Positions 35,291 to 44,321 are shown, numbered from the stretch's first letter. The stretch is 64,000 nt of DNA from Cystobacter fuscus (GCF_002305875.1 NZ_CP022098.1:434001-498000), one strand, 5' to 3'. A program made the numbers and translations. The notes: generated by a model from the sequence alone, not told the origin.

Positions 35291-36477
35291 TGCTGCGGGT
35301 CGAGGAGCTGGAGCGGTTGCTGGTGGACCTGGAGTCCCACCGGGTCGAGCGCAAGCAGTCGCTGAGTGACCCGGAGAAGATTCGTCAGGCCATCTGCGCC
35401 TTCGCCAATGACCTGCCCGCAACGGGTCTACCCGGCTATCTCTTCGTGGGGGTCGACGATGCTGGCGTGCCGACGGGCAAGCCCATCACCGACCAGAATC
35501 TCCTGACGCTGGCGGACATGCGCTCGGATGGAAACATCCTCCCGCCACCCCGGATGAATGTCGAGAAGGTCGTCTTTCGTGGAGCCTCCGTGGCCGTGGT
35601 CGAGGTGTTCCCGGCGGCGGCGCCTCCGGTTCGGTTCAAGGGCCAGGTCTGGGTGAGAGTGGGGCCACGCCGGGCGACCGCCACCGCGGATGAGGAGCGG
35701 GTTCTGTCCGAGCGGAGCATCGCGAATGCACGGACGTTCGACCAGCGGGCCTGTCCAGGTGCGCGGCTCGATGACCTGGCGATCGACTCCATCCTCAACG
35801 ACTACCTTCCGAGAGCCGTGGCCCGGAGTGTGCTCGCCGAGAATCACAGATCCGTGGAAGAGAAGCTGGCGGCCCTGCGGCTCTTCGATCTTCGCCGGGG
35901 AGAGCCCACCTACGCCGCCATTCTGCTCTTTGGGAAGAACCCGCTGGAGTTCGTCCCGGGCGCGTATATCCAGTTCGTCCGCTTCAACGGGGATACCCAG
36001 GTCGATCCCGTGCAGGATCAGAAGGAGCTGAAGGGCAACCTCTTCACGACCTTGATCCAACTCGACACGTTGCTGCCCCTCCAGGTGCGAACGGCACGGG
36101 TCCAGGGGCCGCGTCTGGTCGCGGAGGAACGCTCCGACTATCCGATCATCGCCGTCAGGGAGTTGGCCCTCAACGCATTGCTTCACCGCAACTATGAGCA
36201 CACCAGCGCGCCCGTACGTCTCAACTGGTTCGCGAGCAAGGTGGAGATCCACAGTCCTGGCGGACTTTATGGGCAGGTGACGCCGCAGAACTTCCGCAGC
36301 GTGAGTGACTACCGCAACCCGGTACTGGGCGAGGCCATGAAGGTCCTGGGGTATGTGGAACGTTTTGGTGTGGGGATCGCGCGTGCGGAGGCCGCATTGG
36401 CTGGTAATGGCAACCCTCCCGCCGAGTTCGTCATCGAGCCGACTCACATGCTGGTGACGCTCCGGAGCGCATCGTGA
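35290..36477 (+). CDS. AlbA_2 (Schlafen-like) plus HATPase_c_4 protein
   Basis: From the ATG at 35290 the protein has 395 residues (396 from the GTG at 35287). The ATG has GGGAGGAGG 4 bases ahead. The N terminus (about 10-140) has the AlbA_2/divergent AAA_4 pattern: ERKQSLSDPEKIRQAICAFA, LFVGVDDAGVPTG, VWVRVGPRRATA. The C-terminal half reads AVRELALNALLHRNYEH and NWFASKVEIHSPGGLYGQV, as in the GHKL-like HATPase_c_4 region of RecG-like ATP-dependent helicase-named proteins. Such proteins appear in transcription regulation and anti-phage systems with Schlafen-type nucleic-acid binding. The next gene, a ParA-like ATPase, overlaps its stop (GTGA), so the two form a module. The function is unassigned. 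Confidence 0.9.
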   Translation: MLRVEELERLLVDLESHRVERKQSLSDPEKIRQAICAFANDLPATGLPGYLFVGVDDAGVPTGKPITDQNLLTLADMRSDGNILPPPRMNVEKVVFRGASVAVVEVFPAAAPPVRFKGQVWVRVGPRRATATADEERVLSERSIANARTFDQRACPGARLDDLAIDSILNDYLPRAVARSVLAENHRSVEEKLAALRLFDLRRGEPTYAAILLFGKNPLEFVPGAYIQFVRFNGDTQVDPVQDQKELKGNLFTTLIQLDTLLPLQVRTARVQGPRLVAEERSDYPIIAVRELALNALLHRNYEHTSAPVRLNWFASKVEIHSPGGLYGQVTPQNFRSVSDYRNPVLGEAMKVLGYVERFGVGIARAEAALAGNGNPPAEFVIEPTHMLVTLRSAS

Positions 36478-37460
36478 AGACGATTGCCTTCGTCAGTGGC
36501 ACGGGCGGCGCGGGCAAGACGAGTCTGGTCTATCATCTGGCGCATATGCTGCCACGTCTGGGTTATCCGACGCTGGCGGTGGATCTGGATCCCCTCGCGA
36601 CATTGTCCTCCCTGCTTCTTGGCGACAAACGTCTGGAAGAGATGTGGGATGAGGGGACTCATACGGTCCTTTCGAGCCTCGCTCCACTGATGGATGGCCA
36701 GGAGGACATCGGAAGACCCAATCCCTTCGTCGTCACGGAGTCTCTCTGGGGCCTCGCTGGGGAGCCCGCCCTCTGGAGTCTGGATGGACCCTTGGCGGAG
36801 GCTCGGTTCGAGTGTCACTCGGGTGAGCGGTCCGCGTTCTCGCGACTTTCCGCCTTCCATCGGGTCGTGCAGCGGGCCGGCCAGGAGACGAAGAGCGCGG
36901 TGGCGCTCCTCGATCTGGGCAGTGGCTTGGGCTCCATCAACCAGACCGCGCTTCTCGCCGCGGACTTCCTCGTCTTCCCGGTGGCGGCCGATACGTTCTC
37001 ATTGCACGGCCTCAAGGTCCTTGGTCCATTTATCAGACAGTGGCGTGAGGAGTGGCGACACCTCCGCCAGCGTGTCGGGAATTCCTCGGCTGAATTGCCT
37101 GAGGGACGCATGGCTCCCGTGGGGTATGTGGCGCTTCGGCTGAACTTCTTCCAGGGGCGTCGCACTCGGTTCCAGGCGCAATGGATGAACCAGATTCCCG
37201 CTGTCTACGCGACGGAGGTTCTCGGCGTGAAGGAGACGGAGATACCTCGGGATGACCATGACGAGAGCTGTCTCGCGCTCCTGCGCAATTACGGCAGCTT
37301 GATGTCCATGGCGCAGGAGGCACGAAAGCCCATGTTCGACCTGACGCCCGCGGACGGTGCCGTCGGCAGCTACGCTCCTCTCGTCCACGAGTGTTTCCAG
37401 GATTTCGAGGGATTGGCGACGTTGCTCGTCATGCAGTGTGGGGTGGAGAAACCAACGTAA
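36474..37460 (+). CDS. ParA/AAA_31-type ATPase lacking the signature lysine
   Basis: This 328-residue soluble P-loop ATPase starts with GTG at 36474, overlapping the AlbA_2 stop. The P-loop reads SGTGGAGKTS at 8-17. Lys15 is present, but the deviant-Walker signature lysine of KGGxGKT proteins is Thr10. Walker B-like regions AVDLDPLATL and LLDLGSGLGSINQTAL fit the ParA/AAA_31 fold, as does VFPVAADTFSLHGLKVLGP. Proteins of this type partition DNA or position complexes by ATP-dependent DNA binding. Loss of the intermolecular lysine suggests altered dimer-activated hydrolysis. No ParB or parS is nearby. The coupling to an AlbA_2 protein argues for a defence or regulatory role rather than segregation. 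Confidence 0.9.
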   Translation: MKTIAFVSGTGGAGKTSLVYHLAHMLPRLGYPTLAVDLDPLATLSSLLLGDKRLEEMWDEGTHTVLSSLAPLMDGQEDIGRPNPFVVTESLWGLAGEPALWSLDGPLAEARFECHSGERSAFSRLSAFHRVVQRAGQETKSAVALLDLGSGLGSINQTALLAADFLVFPVAADTFSLHGLKVLGPFIRQWREEWRHLRQRVGNSSAELPEGRMAPVGYVALRLNFFQGRRTRFQAQWMNQIPAVYATEVLGVKETEIPRDDHDESCLALLRNYGSLMSMAQEARKPMFDLTPADGAVGSYAPLVHECFQDFEGLATLLVMQCGVEKPT

Positions 37461-37559
37461 GAGGATGTCCGTTCGTCATTCCGAGGAGGAGACGCACGTA
37501 GAGGCAGTGAAAGCGCGGCGGTGGCGAGGTGTTCGAGCTCGGGACGAACTTCGGGACAC

Positions 37560-37712
37560 ACCGAGTGGGATGGCAATGAGGATGGCGTCGTGGATGCCCG
37601 GCGCACCCACGAGCGCGATGCCCAGGGACGGCTCGTGCACGAGGAGTACTCGGGGACGCCGGGGCTGGACGACGGCCCCGTGCGCCGCGACTTCAAGTAC
37701 GACTGTGATTGA
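37560..37712 (+). pseudogene. 3' fragment of a myxobacterial repeat-containing lipoprotein gene
   Basis: A frame ending at 37712 reads EWDGNEDGVVDARR, then GRLVHEEYSGTPGLDDGPV. This resembles the C terminus of secreted myxobacterial proteins with YD-like and GDGVxD repeats. There is no upstream signal, start or N-terminal part between 37461 and 37560, where the sequence is uninformative. I read it as a remnant left between the ParA-like gene and the ADYC lipoprotein gene. Confidence 0.45.
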
Positions 37713-37733
37713 GCGCGTCCGGCTCCGGGCGGG

Positions 37734-38723
37734 CTACCAGCCCGGATCCATCCCCAGGGTACCGGGCGTCTCGTTGGCCAGCAGCATGCCCATGTTGCTC
37801 GAGCCCAGGTCCAGACCGCACAGCAGGTCCTGCCGGGAGCTGAAGCAGGGCAGCTGCGAGTGGGTGCGGTTGAGCGCGTAGAAGCACTTCGCGCCGTTCA
37901 CGTCCCACGCCGCCTCGAAGAACCAGCCCTCGGTGTCCTGCTGGATGCCGAGGGGATCGTAGAGGTTGATACGGTTGCCGGGGACCGTGTACGTCTTGCC
38001 ATTGCCGCAGTAGTCCGCGCGCACCAGCCGCGTGCAGGCCTGGTGGTACTGCTCGAGCGGGGTGCCGTTGTAGCTGGCCCAGGGCCGGTAGCCCCAGAGC
38101 GTGCACTTGGCGATGGCGCCCCCCAGACAGGCGAAGGTGAAGCGCTCGGGGTCGCTGTACTTCGAGCCCCCGCCGGGCACGTCCTGCTGGTAGTTCCACA
38201 CGCCCGCGATGGGAATGGCTTGCACGACGGTTCCCGCGGCATCGCGGCAGGCCGGCTTCCAGCCGTAGTCCGTGGTGTCGAAGTACTGCACGCTGTAGAG
38301 CGTGATGTCCGTGTTGGGCGCCGGCGCCTGGTTCATCCCGGTGATGCGCATGCGCACGGTGCCGCCCGCGCCGTCACCCAGGTTGCCCTGGAAGTCCACG
38401 CCGATGAACTCCCGGTCGCGGATGACGCGGCCGTCCTCATAGCCATAGAAGGTGGTGCCCTGGAGCCACACGTTGTCCACCGTGTAGCCGTTCTTGCGCG
38501 CCGGATTGAAGTTCACGCTGACGACGAAGTTGGACAGGTCGTTGCCGTTGAGGTTGCCGCCGTTGAGATTGCCGCCGTTGAGGTTGCCCCCGTTCTCCGC
38601 CTGGAGCGGATCCGCGGCGATGGCCAGCTCGGCGTCCGGGTTGCTGTCGGGCTCGATGGGGCCCGCGCAGGCACCCAGCAGCAAGGCTCCAAGGAGCCAG
38701 GGAGAGGTCGGGAGGGAACGCAT
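37734..38723 (-). CDS. ADYC-domain lipoprotein
   Basis: This 329-residue exported protein has the lipobox LLGAC (Cys19). The mature N terminus holds NGGNLNGGNLNGGNLNGND, a pentapeptide-like Asn/Leu/Gly repeat. The C-terminal part carries the ADYC signature (RADYCGNGKTYT) with ACRDAAG, FTFACLGG, KCTLWGYRPW and CFYALNRTHS, characteristic of ADYC domains that are abundant in myxobacteria. Its function is unknown; it is likely surface-exposed with structural disulfides. It diverges from nothing close: a fragment lies 21 bases downstream of its end and the kinase-FGE gene ends 118 bases upstream. Confidence 0.88.
   Translation of the reverse strand: MRSLPTSPWLLGALLLGACAGPIEPDSNPDAELAIAADPLQAENGGNLNGGNLNGGNLNGNDLSNFVVSVNFNPARKNGYTVDNVWLQGTTFYGYEDGRVIRDREFIGVDFQGNLGDGAGGTVRMRITGMNQAPAPNTDITLYSVQYFDTTDYGWKPACRDAAGTVVQAIPIAGVWNYQQDVPGGGSKYSDPERFTFACLGGAIAKCTLWGYRPWASYNGTPLEQYHQACTRLVRADYCGNGKTYTVPGNRINLYDPLGIQQDTEGWFFEAAWDVNGAKCFYALNRTHSQLPCFSSRQDLLCGLDLGSSNMGMLLANETPGTLGMDPGW
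38541..38595. repeat. 15-bp tandem repeat within the ADYC gene
   Basis: Units at 38553-38567 and 38568-38582 differ by one base. Partial units lie at 38541-38552 and 38583-38595. On the coding strand they give the NLNGG repeats next to the lipid anchor, where length variation by slippage is expected. Confidence 0.8.
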
Positions 38724-38841
38724 GGAGGTCCTCGGAGGGCGGGAGGGAGAGTGTCCACTGGACGGGCAATAGGGAAGCCATCCGTGGACTCAACGACAAG
38801 TGAGGCGTCGTTGATTGGACGCCGCGACTGTCGTTTGGCTG

Positions 38842-41800
38842 TCATTGCACTCCGGGTGGAGCCGACGCGCACAGACGCAGGCCCACGCTCAAATCCCTGA
38901 AATTGGGCTCGGGGGACTCGCGGTTGGTGACCCGGGCGGTGCTGGCGGCGTAGTAGTAGCTCCCCCCGCGAGCCACCGGACGGCCGGGCGCGAGCACCGA
39001 GTCGACCCATTCCCAGACGTTGCCGGACATGTCCTCCAGCCCGAAGGGGCTGCGCGAGCCGGGGTGACGGCCCACCTCGTCCGGGCCGAAGTTGGCGCCC
39101 ACCTTGCCGTAGGTCTCGTCGAAGTTGGCCTGGTGCGGCAGGAGCACGTCGCCCTGGGGGAACTCGCGCTCGTCGGCGCCCCGGGCGGCGCGCTCCCACT
39201 CCCACTCGGTGCACAACCGCGCCCCGGGCACCCGGCCCGTGCTCGCCAACCAGGCGGCGTAGGCCCGGGCATCCTCGTAGTCGATGGCCCCCACCGGCAT
39301 GCGTCGCCAGTCCTGCTCCACGTCGCGGGGGCGCGAGGTGTAGCGGATGGGCTCGCCCTCTTTCGCCTCGTAGGCCACCACGTTGGGCATGATGCGCAGG
39401 CGCCACCAGCCCTCCGGCGAGCGCGTCAGCTTCACCTCGGCGTTCACCGACGTCGCCGAGGCTCCATGGGGCACATGGCGGGCGAAGCGCTCGGGCGGCA
39501 GCGTCTCCAGCCACTCGAGGTACTCGCCATAGGTCACCTCGGTGCGGGAGATGAGGTAGGGGCCCGTCTCCACCGGGTGCAGCGGCGTGGTGTTGAAGAA
39601 GCGGCGGATGCTCTCCTCCGCGGCGGTGCCGAAGAGGAAGGCGCCGCGCGGCACGTAGACGAAGCCCGGGGGCACCTGTCGCTCCTCGGGGAGCACCAGC
39701 TCCAGGACGCGCTCCGTGCCCGGCTCGGCGCGCAGGGGGTAGCGCACCGGGGCATGGCCGGGAGCGCTCACTTCCACCAGCCACGAGCTGCGCTCCAGGG
39801 ACAGTCCCTCCTGCGGTGTCGGGCCAGGGACGGGCGCCGGGGTGGGGACGTACTGGTCGTCCACGAGCGTGTAGCGGGCCAGCGTCACCGTGGCCCCCGT
39901 GGGCCGGGTGCGCACGCTCAGGCGCATGGGCGCGTTCCATCGCACCATCCGGGTGCCCGAGGTGTCATAGAGGCTCAGCCGTTGCAGCAGCTCGTCCCGG
40001 TCTCCGGGGTGGAAGGCGCGCTCGGCGAGCAGCGCGCGCTCGGCGAGCACGTCGGCGAAGGCCTCGCGCACCTCCTCCCGGTCCGGCGCCAGCACCAGGG
40101 CCTTCTCCATCGCCTCGCTGGCGAGCAGATAGTCCCGCTCCGTGTCGCGCGACAGCCGCAGCGCCTCGGCCCAGCGCGTCGAGGCGTCCTCCTGCTTGCC
40201 CGCGTCGAAGAGGGCGAAGGACTCCGCCCGGGTGCGCTCCAGGGCGCGCCGTTGCTCGTGGGCGCGCTCCAGCAGGGGACGGGCCTCGGCCAGGCGCGCG
40301 CGCACCTGACGATCCAGGGTGTACCAGGCGTTCACCCTCAGCCCCGCGTACACGAGCACCAGGGAGGCGATGAAGCCCACCGCCAGGGCACGCGTGAGCA
40401 GCTTGCCCCGGCGCAGGGCCCCGCGCGACGCGTCGAGGAAGACCGTCTCGCGGGCGGACAGCGCTTCCTGGGGAGGAGCCTGGAGCTCGGCCAGGTGCCT
40501 CGCGCCCCACAGGGCCTCGCGGGGACGGCCCAACCGCTCCCACTCGGAGGCGGCGCGCTCGAGCCGGGCGTGGAGCTGGCGCGCCTCGTGGGCCTCGGCG
40601 AGCCACTGGGCGAGCGTGGGCCAGCCGGTGAGCAGCGCCTCGTGGGCGATGTCGAAGGAGGCGCCTTCCTCGGAGCGGCGGGCCACCACCAGCCGCGCGC
40701 GGATGAGGGCCTCCAGCGCGGCGGGCGCGGCGGGCTCCTGGCCCAGCAACTCGGCCTCGGAGCGGCGGGCGCGGGTGTTGTCCACCGTGACGAGCCGCAT
40801 GAGCAGCCGCCGGGCCGCCGCCTGCTGGTCCGGCAGCAACTGGGCGATGATGCCGTCGGCGTAGCGCGCGAGCGCCCCACTCACGCCCCCCAGCGCCTCC
40901 AGCGCCGAGGCGGGAATGAGGCCCCGGGCCGCGTCCCTCGCCTCCCACAGCTCCGCCAGGGTGAACTGGAGCAGCGGCAGCCCGCCCTCGGCGCTCAGGG
41001 TGGAGTCCACCAGCTCTTGGATGAGGGCCTCGGACTCGAAGCGCGCGCCCTTGAGGCGGGCGGGGCCCGTCACCACCTCGCGCACCTCGGCGCGGCCCAG
41101 GGGGCGCAGCAGGTAGAGGGCCCGCGAGAGCGCCTCGCCCAGGCCGGGCAGCACGCCCAGCCGGGTGAGGAAGTCACTGCGCACCGTGGCGAGCAGGCGC
41201 ACCCCGGCCACGCCCGAGGCGAACTGCGCGAGCAGCTCGGCCAGGAGCAGCGCCTCCCCGGGCTCGCTGAGCGTCACCAGCTCCTCGAGCTGATCCACGT
41301 GCAGCAGCAGTCCCTGGCGGGTGTTCTCCCCGAGCGAGGCGCGCAGGGCCCGCACCAGCGCGGTGGGCTCCTCGCGGGCGAGCTGCTCGATGCGCGCCTC
41401 CTCGAGCGGGAAGTGCGGGGCGAGCGCGGCGGCCAGCAGGGAGATGGGGCGGCGTCCGGGCACCATCCGCGCCGGACGCCAGGTGTAGCCATCCTCCAGC
41501 GCGCCCTCGACGACGCGCGGAACGACGCCCGCCAGACACAGCGAGGACTTGCCCACGCCGGAGTCGCCGGTGACGAGCACGAAGGCGTTGGCGCGCAGCC
41601 GCTCCACCACGGCGCGTACCTCGCGCTGGCGGCCGAAGAACAGCGCCCGGTGCTCTTCCTGGAAGGCGTTGAGGCCGCGGTAGGGATTGCCCTCGGGTAC
41701 GCGTGGGGCGGTGTCGCCCGTGCGCACGTCCTCGAGTGCTTCCAGCAGCGCATCGGCGGAGGCGAAGCGCTCGAGCGGGTCGCGGCGCAGGCAGCGGTCC

Positions 41801-42636
41801 ACCACCGCGGCCAGACGCGCCTCCACGTCCGGACGGGCCAGGAGCAGGGGGCGTGCGTCCTGCTCCCGGACGGCGCGGGCCAGCTCCCGGGGGGGTACGT
41901 GGCGGAAGGGGCCCTGTCCGGCGGCGAGCTCGTAGAGCACCGCGCCCAGGGAGAAGAGATCCGCGCGGGCCGAGACGGGCTCGCGCGCCCAGGCCTCGGG
42001 GGACATGAAGTAGGGCGTGCCCACGAGCGTGCCCCGGGTGAGCGAGGGCAGCTCGAGCCCGGGCGGGGCCTGGGCGGGCAGTGCTTCCTCCGGGTCGTCG
42101 TCGGACTCGGGTGGCGGCGTCGCGGGCCCGTCGAGGAGCTTCGCCAGGCCGAAGTCCAGCAGCTTCACCGTGCCGGTCTCCTCGAGGATGGCGTTGCCGG
42201 GCTTGATGTCGCGGTGCAGGACGTTGCGGCGGTGGGCGGCGGCGAGCCCGCGCGCCAACCCCACGCCGATCTCCAGCACGCGCCGCCACGGCAGGGGGCG
42301 GGGCAGCCGGTCCAGGCTCGTGCCCCGGATGTACTCGGAGACGAGGTAGGGATGCCCGTCGAACTGGCCGGCGCGGTAGAGGGTGGCGACGTTGGGGTGC
42401 TGGATGCGGGCGGCGGCGCGTGCCTCGATGAGGAAGCGTGGAAGGGCGTCCGCGTCGAGCGCCGGGATGAACTTCACCGCGACCGTGCGCTCCAGGAGCG
42501 TGTCCTGGGCGAGGTAGACGCGCCCGGTGCGACCCTGGCCCAGCAGGCGCAGGAGTCGGTACTCATCGACCTCGGAGGGCGGTTGCCAGTCGCCGCGGAG
42601 GCGAGGACCCGGAGGTTGCTGCGCGGACTCGCTCAC
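38842..42636 (-). CDS. Transmembrane Ser/Thr kinase - STAND ATPase - formylglycine-enzyme-like fusion
   Basis: This is a 1264-residue membrane protein. The cytoplasmic kinase domain (about 25-300) has VAVKF, HRDIKPGN at 141-148, DFG at 161-163 and YFMSPEAW. A conflict-type STAND ATPase follows, with Walker A GDSGVGKS at 357-364 and LLHVDQLEELVTL. A single membrane helix lies at 749-767, then a coiled region and a PEGA-like segment (MRLSVRTRPTGATVTL). The C-terminal 275 residues match the formylglycine-generating-enzyme/SUMF1 fold (FVYVPRGAFLFG, ISRTEVTYGEY, GARLCTEWEWERAARG, EDMSGNVWEWVDS, VARGGSYY). The FGE domain is extracytoplasmic in this topology and may be only a ligand-binding scaffold. 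Its start overlaps the response-regulator stop by ATGA. Confidence 0.95.
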   Translation of the reverse strand: MSESAQQPPGPRLRGDWQPPSEVDEYRLLRLLGQGRTGRVYLAQDTLLERTVAVKFIPALDADALPRFLIEARAAARIQHPNVATLYRAGQFDGHPYLVSEYIRGTSLDRLPRPLPWRRVLEIGVGLARGLAAAHRRNVLHRDIKPGNAILEETGTVKLLDFGLAKLLDGPATPPPESDDDPEEALPAQAPPGLELPSLTRGTLVGTPYFMSPEAWAREPVSARADLFSLGAVLYELAAGQGPFRHVPPRELARAVREQDARPLLLARPDVEARLAAVVDRCLRRDPLERFASADALLEALEDVRTGDTAPRVPEGNPYRGLNAFQEEHRALFFGRQREVRAVVERLRANAFVLVTGDSGVGKSSLCLAGVVPRVVEGALEDGYTWRPARMVPGRRPISLLAAALAPHFPLEEARIEQLAREEPTALVRALRASLGENTRQGLLLHVDQLEELVTLSEPGEALLLAELLAQFASGVAGVRLLATVRSDFLTRLGVLPGLGEALSRALYLLRPLGRAEVREVVTGPARLKGARFESEALIQELVDSTLSAEGGLPLLQFTLAELWEARDAARGLIPASALEALGGVSGALARYADGIIAQLLPDQQAAARRLLMRLVTVDNTRARRSEAELLGQEPAAPAALEALIRARLVVARRSEEGASFDIAHEALLTGWPTLAQWLAEAHEARQLHARLERAASEWERLGRPREALWGARHLAELQAPPQEALSARETVFLDASRGALRRGKLLTRALAVGFIASLVLVYAGLRVNAWYTLDRQVRARLAEARPLLERAHEQRRALERTRAESFALFDAGKQEDASTRWAEALRLSRDTERDYLLASEAMEKALVLAPDREEVREAFADVLAERALLAERAFHPGDRDELLQRLSLYDTSGTRMVRWNAPMRLSVRTRPTGATVTLARYTLVDDQYVPTPAPVPGPTPQEGLSLERSSWLVEVSAPGHAPVRYPLRAEPGTERVLELVLPEERQVPPGFVYVPRGAFLFGTAAEESIRRFFNTTPLHPVETGPYLISRTEVTYGEYLEWLETLPPERFARHVPHGASATSVNAEVKLTRSPEGWWRLRIMPNVVAYEAKEGEPIRYTSRPRDVEQDWRRMPVGAIDYEDARAYAAWLASTGRVPGARLCTEWEWERAARGADEREFPQGDVLLPHQANFDETYGKVGANFGPDEVGRHPGSRSPFGLEDMSGNVWEWVDSVLAPGRPVARGGSYYYAASTARVTNRESPEPNFRDLSVGLRLCASAPPGVQ

Positions 42637-43094
42637 CGGGAGGGTGGCTTGCTGCCCGTCTTCTTCAGGAGTGCCTGGATGTGACTGGCGACCGCATCGG
42701 GCAGGGCGGGCTTGGTGACGAAGGCATCACAGCCGACTTCCCGGGCTCGCTCCGACGAGGGTTCGAAGACGTGGCCGGTGAGCGCCATCACGGGGATGTC
42801 GCGGGTCGCCTCGTCGGTCTTGAGTTGCTGCGTGGCGTCCCAGCCACTGAGCACGGGCAGCGACAGGTCCATCAGGATGACGTCGGGATGGGACTCGCGC
42901 GCTCGCTCGACTGCTTCCTGCCCGTCGCGAGCGGTCTGCACCTCGTAGCCCAGATACTCGAGGTACTCGGCGTACATCTCCCGGGCATCGTCGTAGTCAT
43001 CGACCACGAGGACCTTGCGTCCCTCTGGGCTGGAGGCTTCCACCTCGGTTTCCGCCAGCTCGGATGGGGACATTTTGTGGCCGGAGTCCATCAT
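42633..43094 (-). CDS. Single-domain response regulator
   Basis: This 153-residue CheY-like receiver has an N-terminal tail of about 25 residues. The acidic pocket is VVDDYDD near residue 30, the phospho-acceptor Asp76 is in VILMDLSLP, MALTGH holds the conserved Thr, and Lys in FVTKPAL completes the set. There is no output domain, so it must work by protein contact. The gene overlaps the kinase-FGE gene by ATGA, linking two-component and Ser/Thr kinase signalling in one transcript. Adjacent in-frame ATGs at 43094, 43091 and 43073 are possible; AGG before 43094 makes it slightly preferred. No histidine kinase is encoded beside it. Confidence 0.92.
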   Translation of the reverse strand: MMDSGHKMSPSELAETEVEASSPEGRKVLVVDDYDDAREMYAEYLEYLGYEVQTARDGQEAVERARESHPDVILMDLSLPVLSGWDATQQLKTDEATRDIPVMALTGHVFEPSSERAREVGCDAFVTKPALPDAVASHIQALLKKTGSKPPSR

Positions 43095-43267
43095 GCCTGG
43101 GAGAAGGGGGGCGAGCGCCCATCCTGTCAGAATCGGTGGAGCTTGAACAGTTCCAGCGATTCTCCGGGATTCACCCGCCCCGCCTTCACGCTCCGTGGGC
43201 CGTCCAGCATCCGGGCGAGCACCCATGAGAGGGATTCCCCGCGAGCGCCCCCGCCGAGACGCGTCTC

Positions 43268-44272
43268 TCAGACCGGGGCGTCGGGAGGGGGCAGGGGCTT
43301 CACCTCGAGCTGCTTGGAGGCGAGGAAGTCCGGGTTGAAGATCTTCGAGCTGTAGCGGCTGCCGTGATCGCACAGCAGGGTGACGATGCGCAGCCCCTGG
43401 CCGAGGTGTCGCCGGGCCAGCTCGTAGGCCGCGCGCACGTTGAGGGCCGCCGAGGTACCCACCACCAGCGCGTCCTCGCGGGCCAGGTGGTAGAGCATCT
43501 CGATCATCTGCTGATCCGACAGGCGCATCGCCTCATCCACCCGCGCGCGGCGGAAGTTCTCCGTGAGGCGCATGATGCCGATGCCCTCGGTGATGGAGCT
43601 GCCCGAGCCCTCCATCTTCCCCTCGCGCACCTGGCAGTAGAGCCCCGAGCCAGGCGGGTCCACCAGCACCACGCGCAGGCCGGGGTTCTTCTCCTTGAGG
43701 TAGCGGCTCACTCCGGAAAGGGTGCCGCCGCTGCCCACGGAGCTGACGAGCACGTCCACGCGGCCCTCGCACTGCTCCCACAGTTCGGGCCCGGTGGTCT
43801 CGTAGTGGAAGTCACCATTGGCGGTGTTCTCGAACTGGTTCATCCACACCCAGCCTCGCTCCTCGGCGAGCGCGCGGGCGCGGTGATAGAAGTGCGAGGG
43901 ATTGGAGAAGGGCACCGCGGGGACCTTGATGACCTCCGCGCCCATGGCCTCCAGGTACTCGTACTTCTCGCGCACCTGGTTGTCGGGCATGGTGACGGCG
44001 ACGCGGTAGCCGCGCTCGCGGCCGAGCAGCGCCAGGCCAATGCCCGTGTTGCCGGCGGTCCCCTCGATGATCGTGCTCCCCGGCGTGAGCCGCCCTTCCT
44101 CCTCCGCCCGGCGGATCATCCCCTTGGCGGCGCGGTCCTTGATGCTGCCGCCGGGGTTCATGAACTCGGCCTTGCCGAGCAGCTCACACCCGGTGAGGCG
44201 CGAGAGCGAGCCGATGCGCAGCAGCGGCGTGTTTCCAACCGAATCCCAGAGCGAGCCAATGCGGGGTGCCAT
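43268..44272 (-). CDS. PLP-dependent cysteine synthase/cystathionine beta-synthase-like enzyme
   Basis: This is a 334-residue fold-type II PLP enzyme. SLWDSVGNTPLLRI begins the family pattern. The PLP-binding lysine is in NPGGSIKDRAAKG, the substrate loop is EGTAGNTGIGLA, and the phosphate loop is SSVGSGGTLSGV. It resembles single-domain cysteine synthase/O-acetylserine sulfhydrylase-like enzymes of the branch that acts on cysteine or related substrates. There is no CBS tail, and SSITEGIGIM plus LREDALVVGTSA-type motifs fit that branch. ATG 44272 is chosen, with 44287 as the alternative; neither has a clear ribosome site. The gene sits alone, followed by a short palindrome at 43256-43267 and preceded by an aldo/keto reductase 49 bases upstream. 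Confidence 0.92.
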   Translation of the reverse strand: MAPRIGSLWDSVGNTPLLRIGSLSRLTGCELLGKAEFMNPGGSIKDRAAKGMIRRAEEEGRLTPGSTIIEGTAGNTGIGLALLGRERGYRVAVTMPDNQVREKYEYLEAMGAEVIKVPAVPFSNPSHFYHRARALAEERGWVWMNQFENTANGDFHYETTGPELWEQCEGRVDVLVSSVGSGGTLSGVSRYLKEKNPGLRVVLVDPPGSGLYCQVREGKMEGSGSSITEGIGIMRLTENFRRARVDEAMRLSDQQMIEMLYHLAREDALVVGTSAALNVRAAYELARRHLGQGLRIVTLLCDHGSRYSSKIFNPDFLASKQLEVKPLPPPDAPV

Positions 44273-44321
44273 GTGGAGGCCGAGCATAGCGCGTGGCGGG
44301 CGGCGTCGGCTCGCGGGGCGT

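Noticed and set aside
38815-42684. 1289-codon plus-strand frame opposite the kinase-FGE gene
   Set aside because: The minus-strand kinase has all catalytic motifs, while this frame is Gly/Ala/Gln-rich without any domain.
43256-43267. GAGACGCGTCTC palindrome as an operator
   Set aside because: It lies directly after the PLP-enzyme stop and has no loop; a chance or weak termination signal is as likely.
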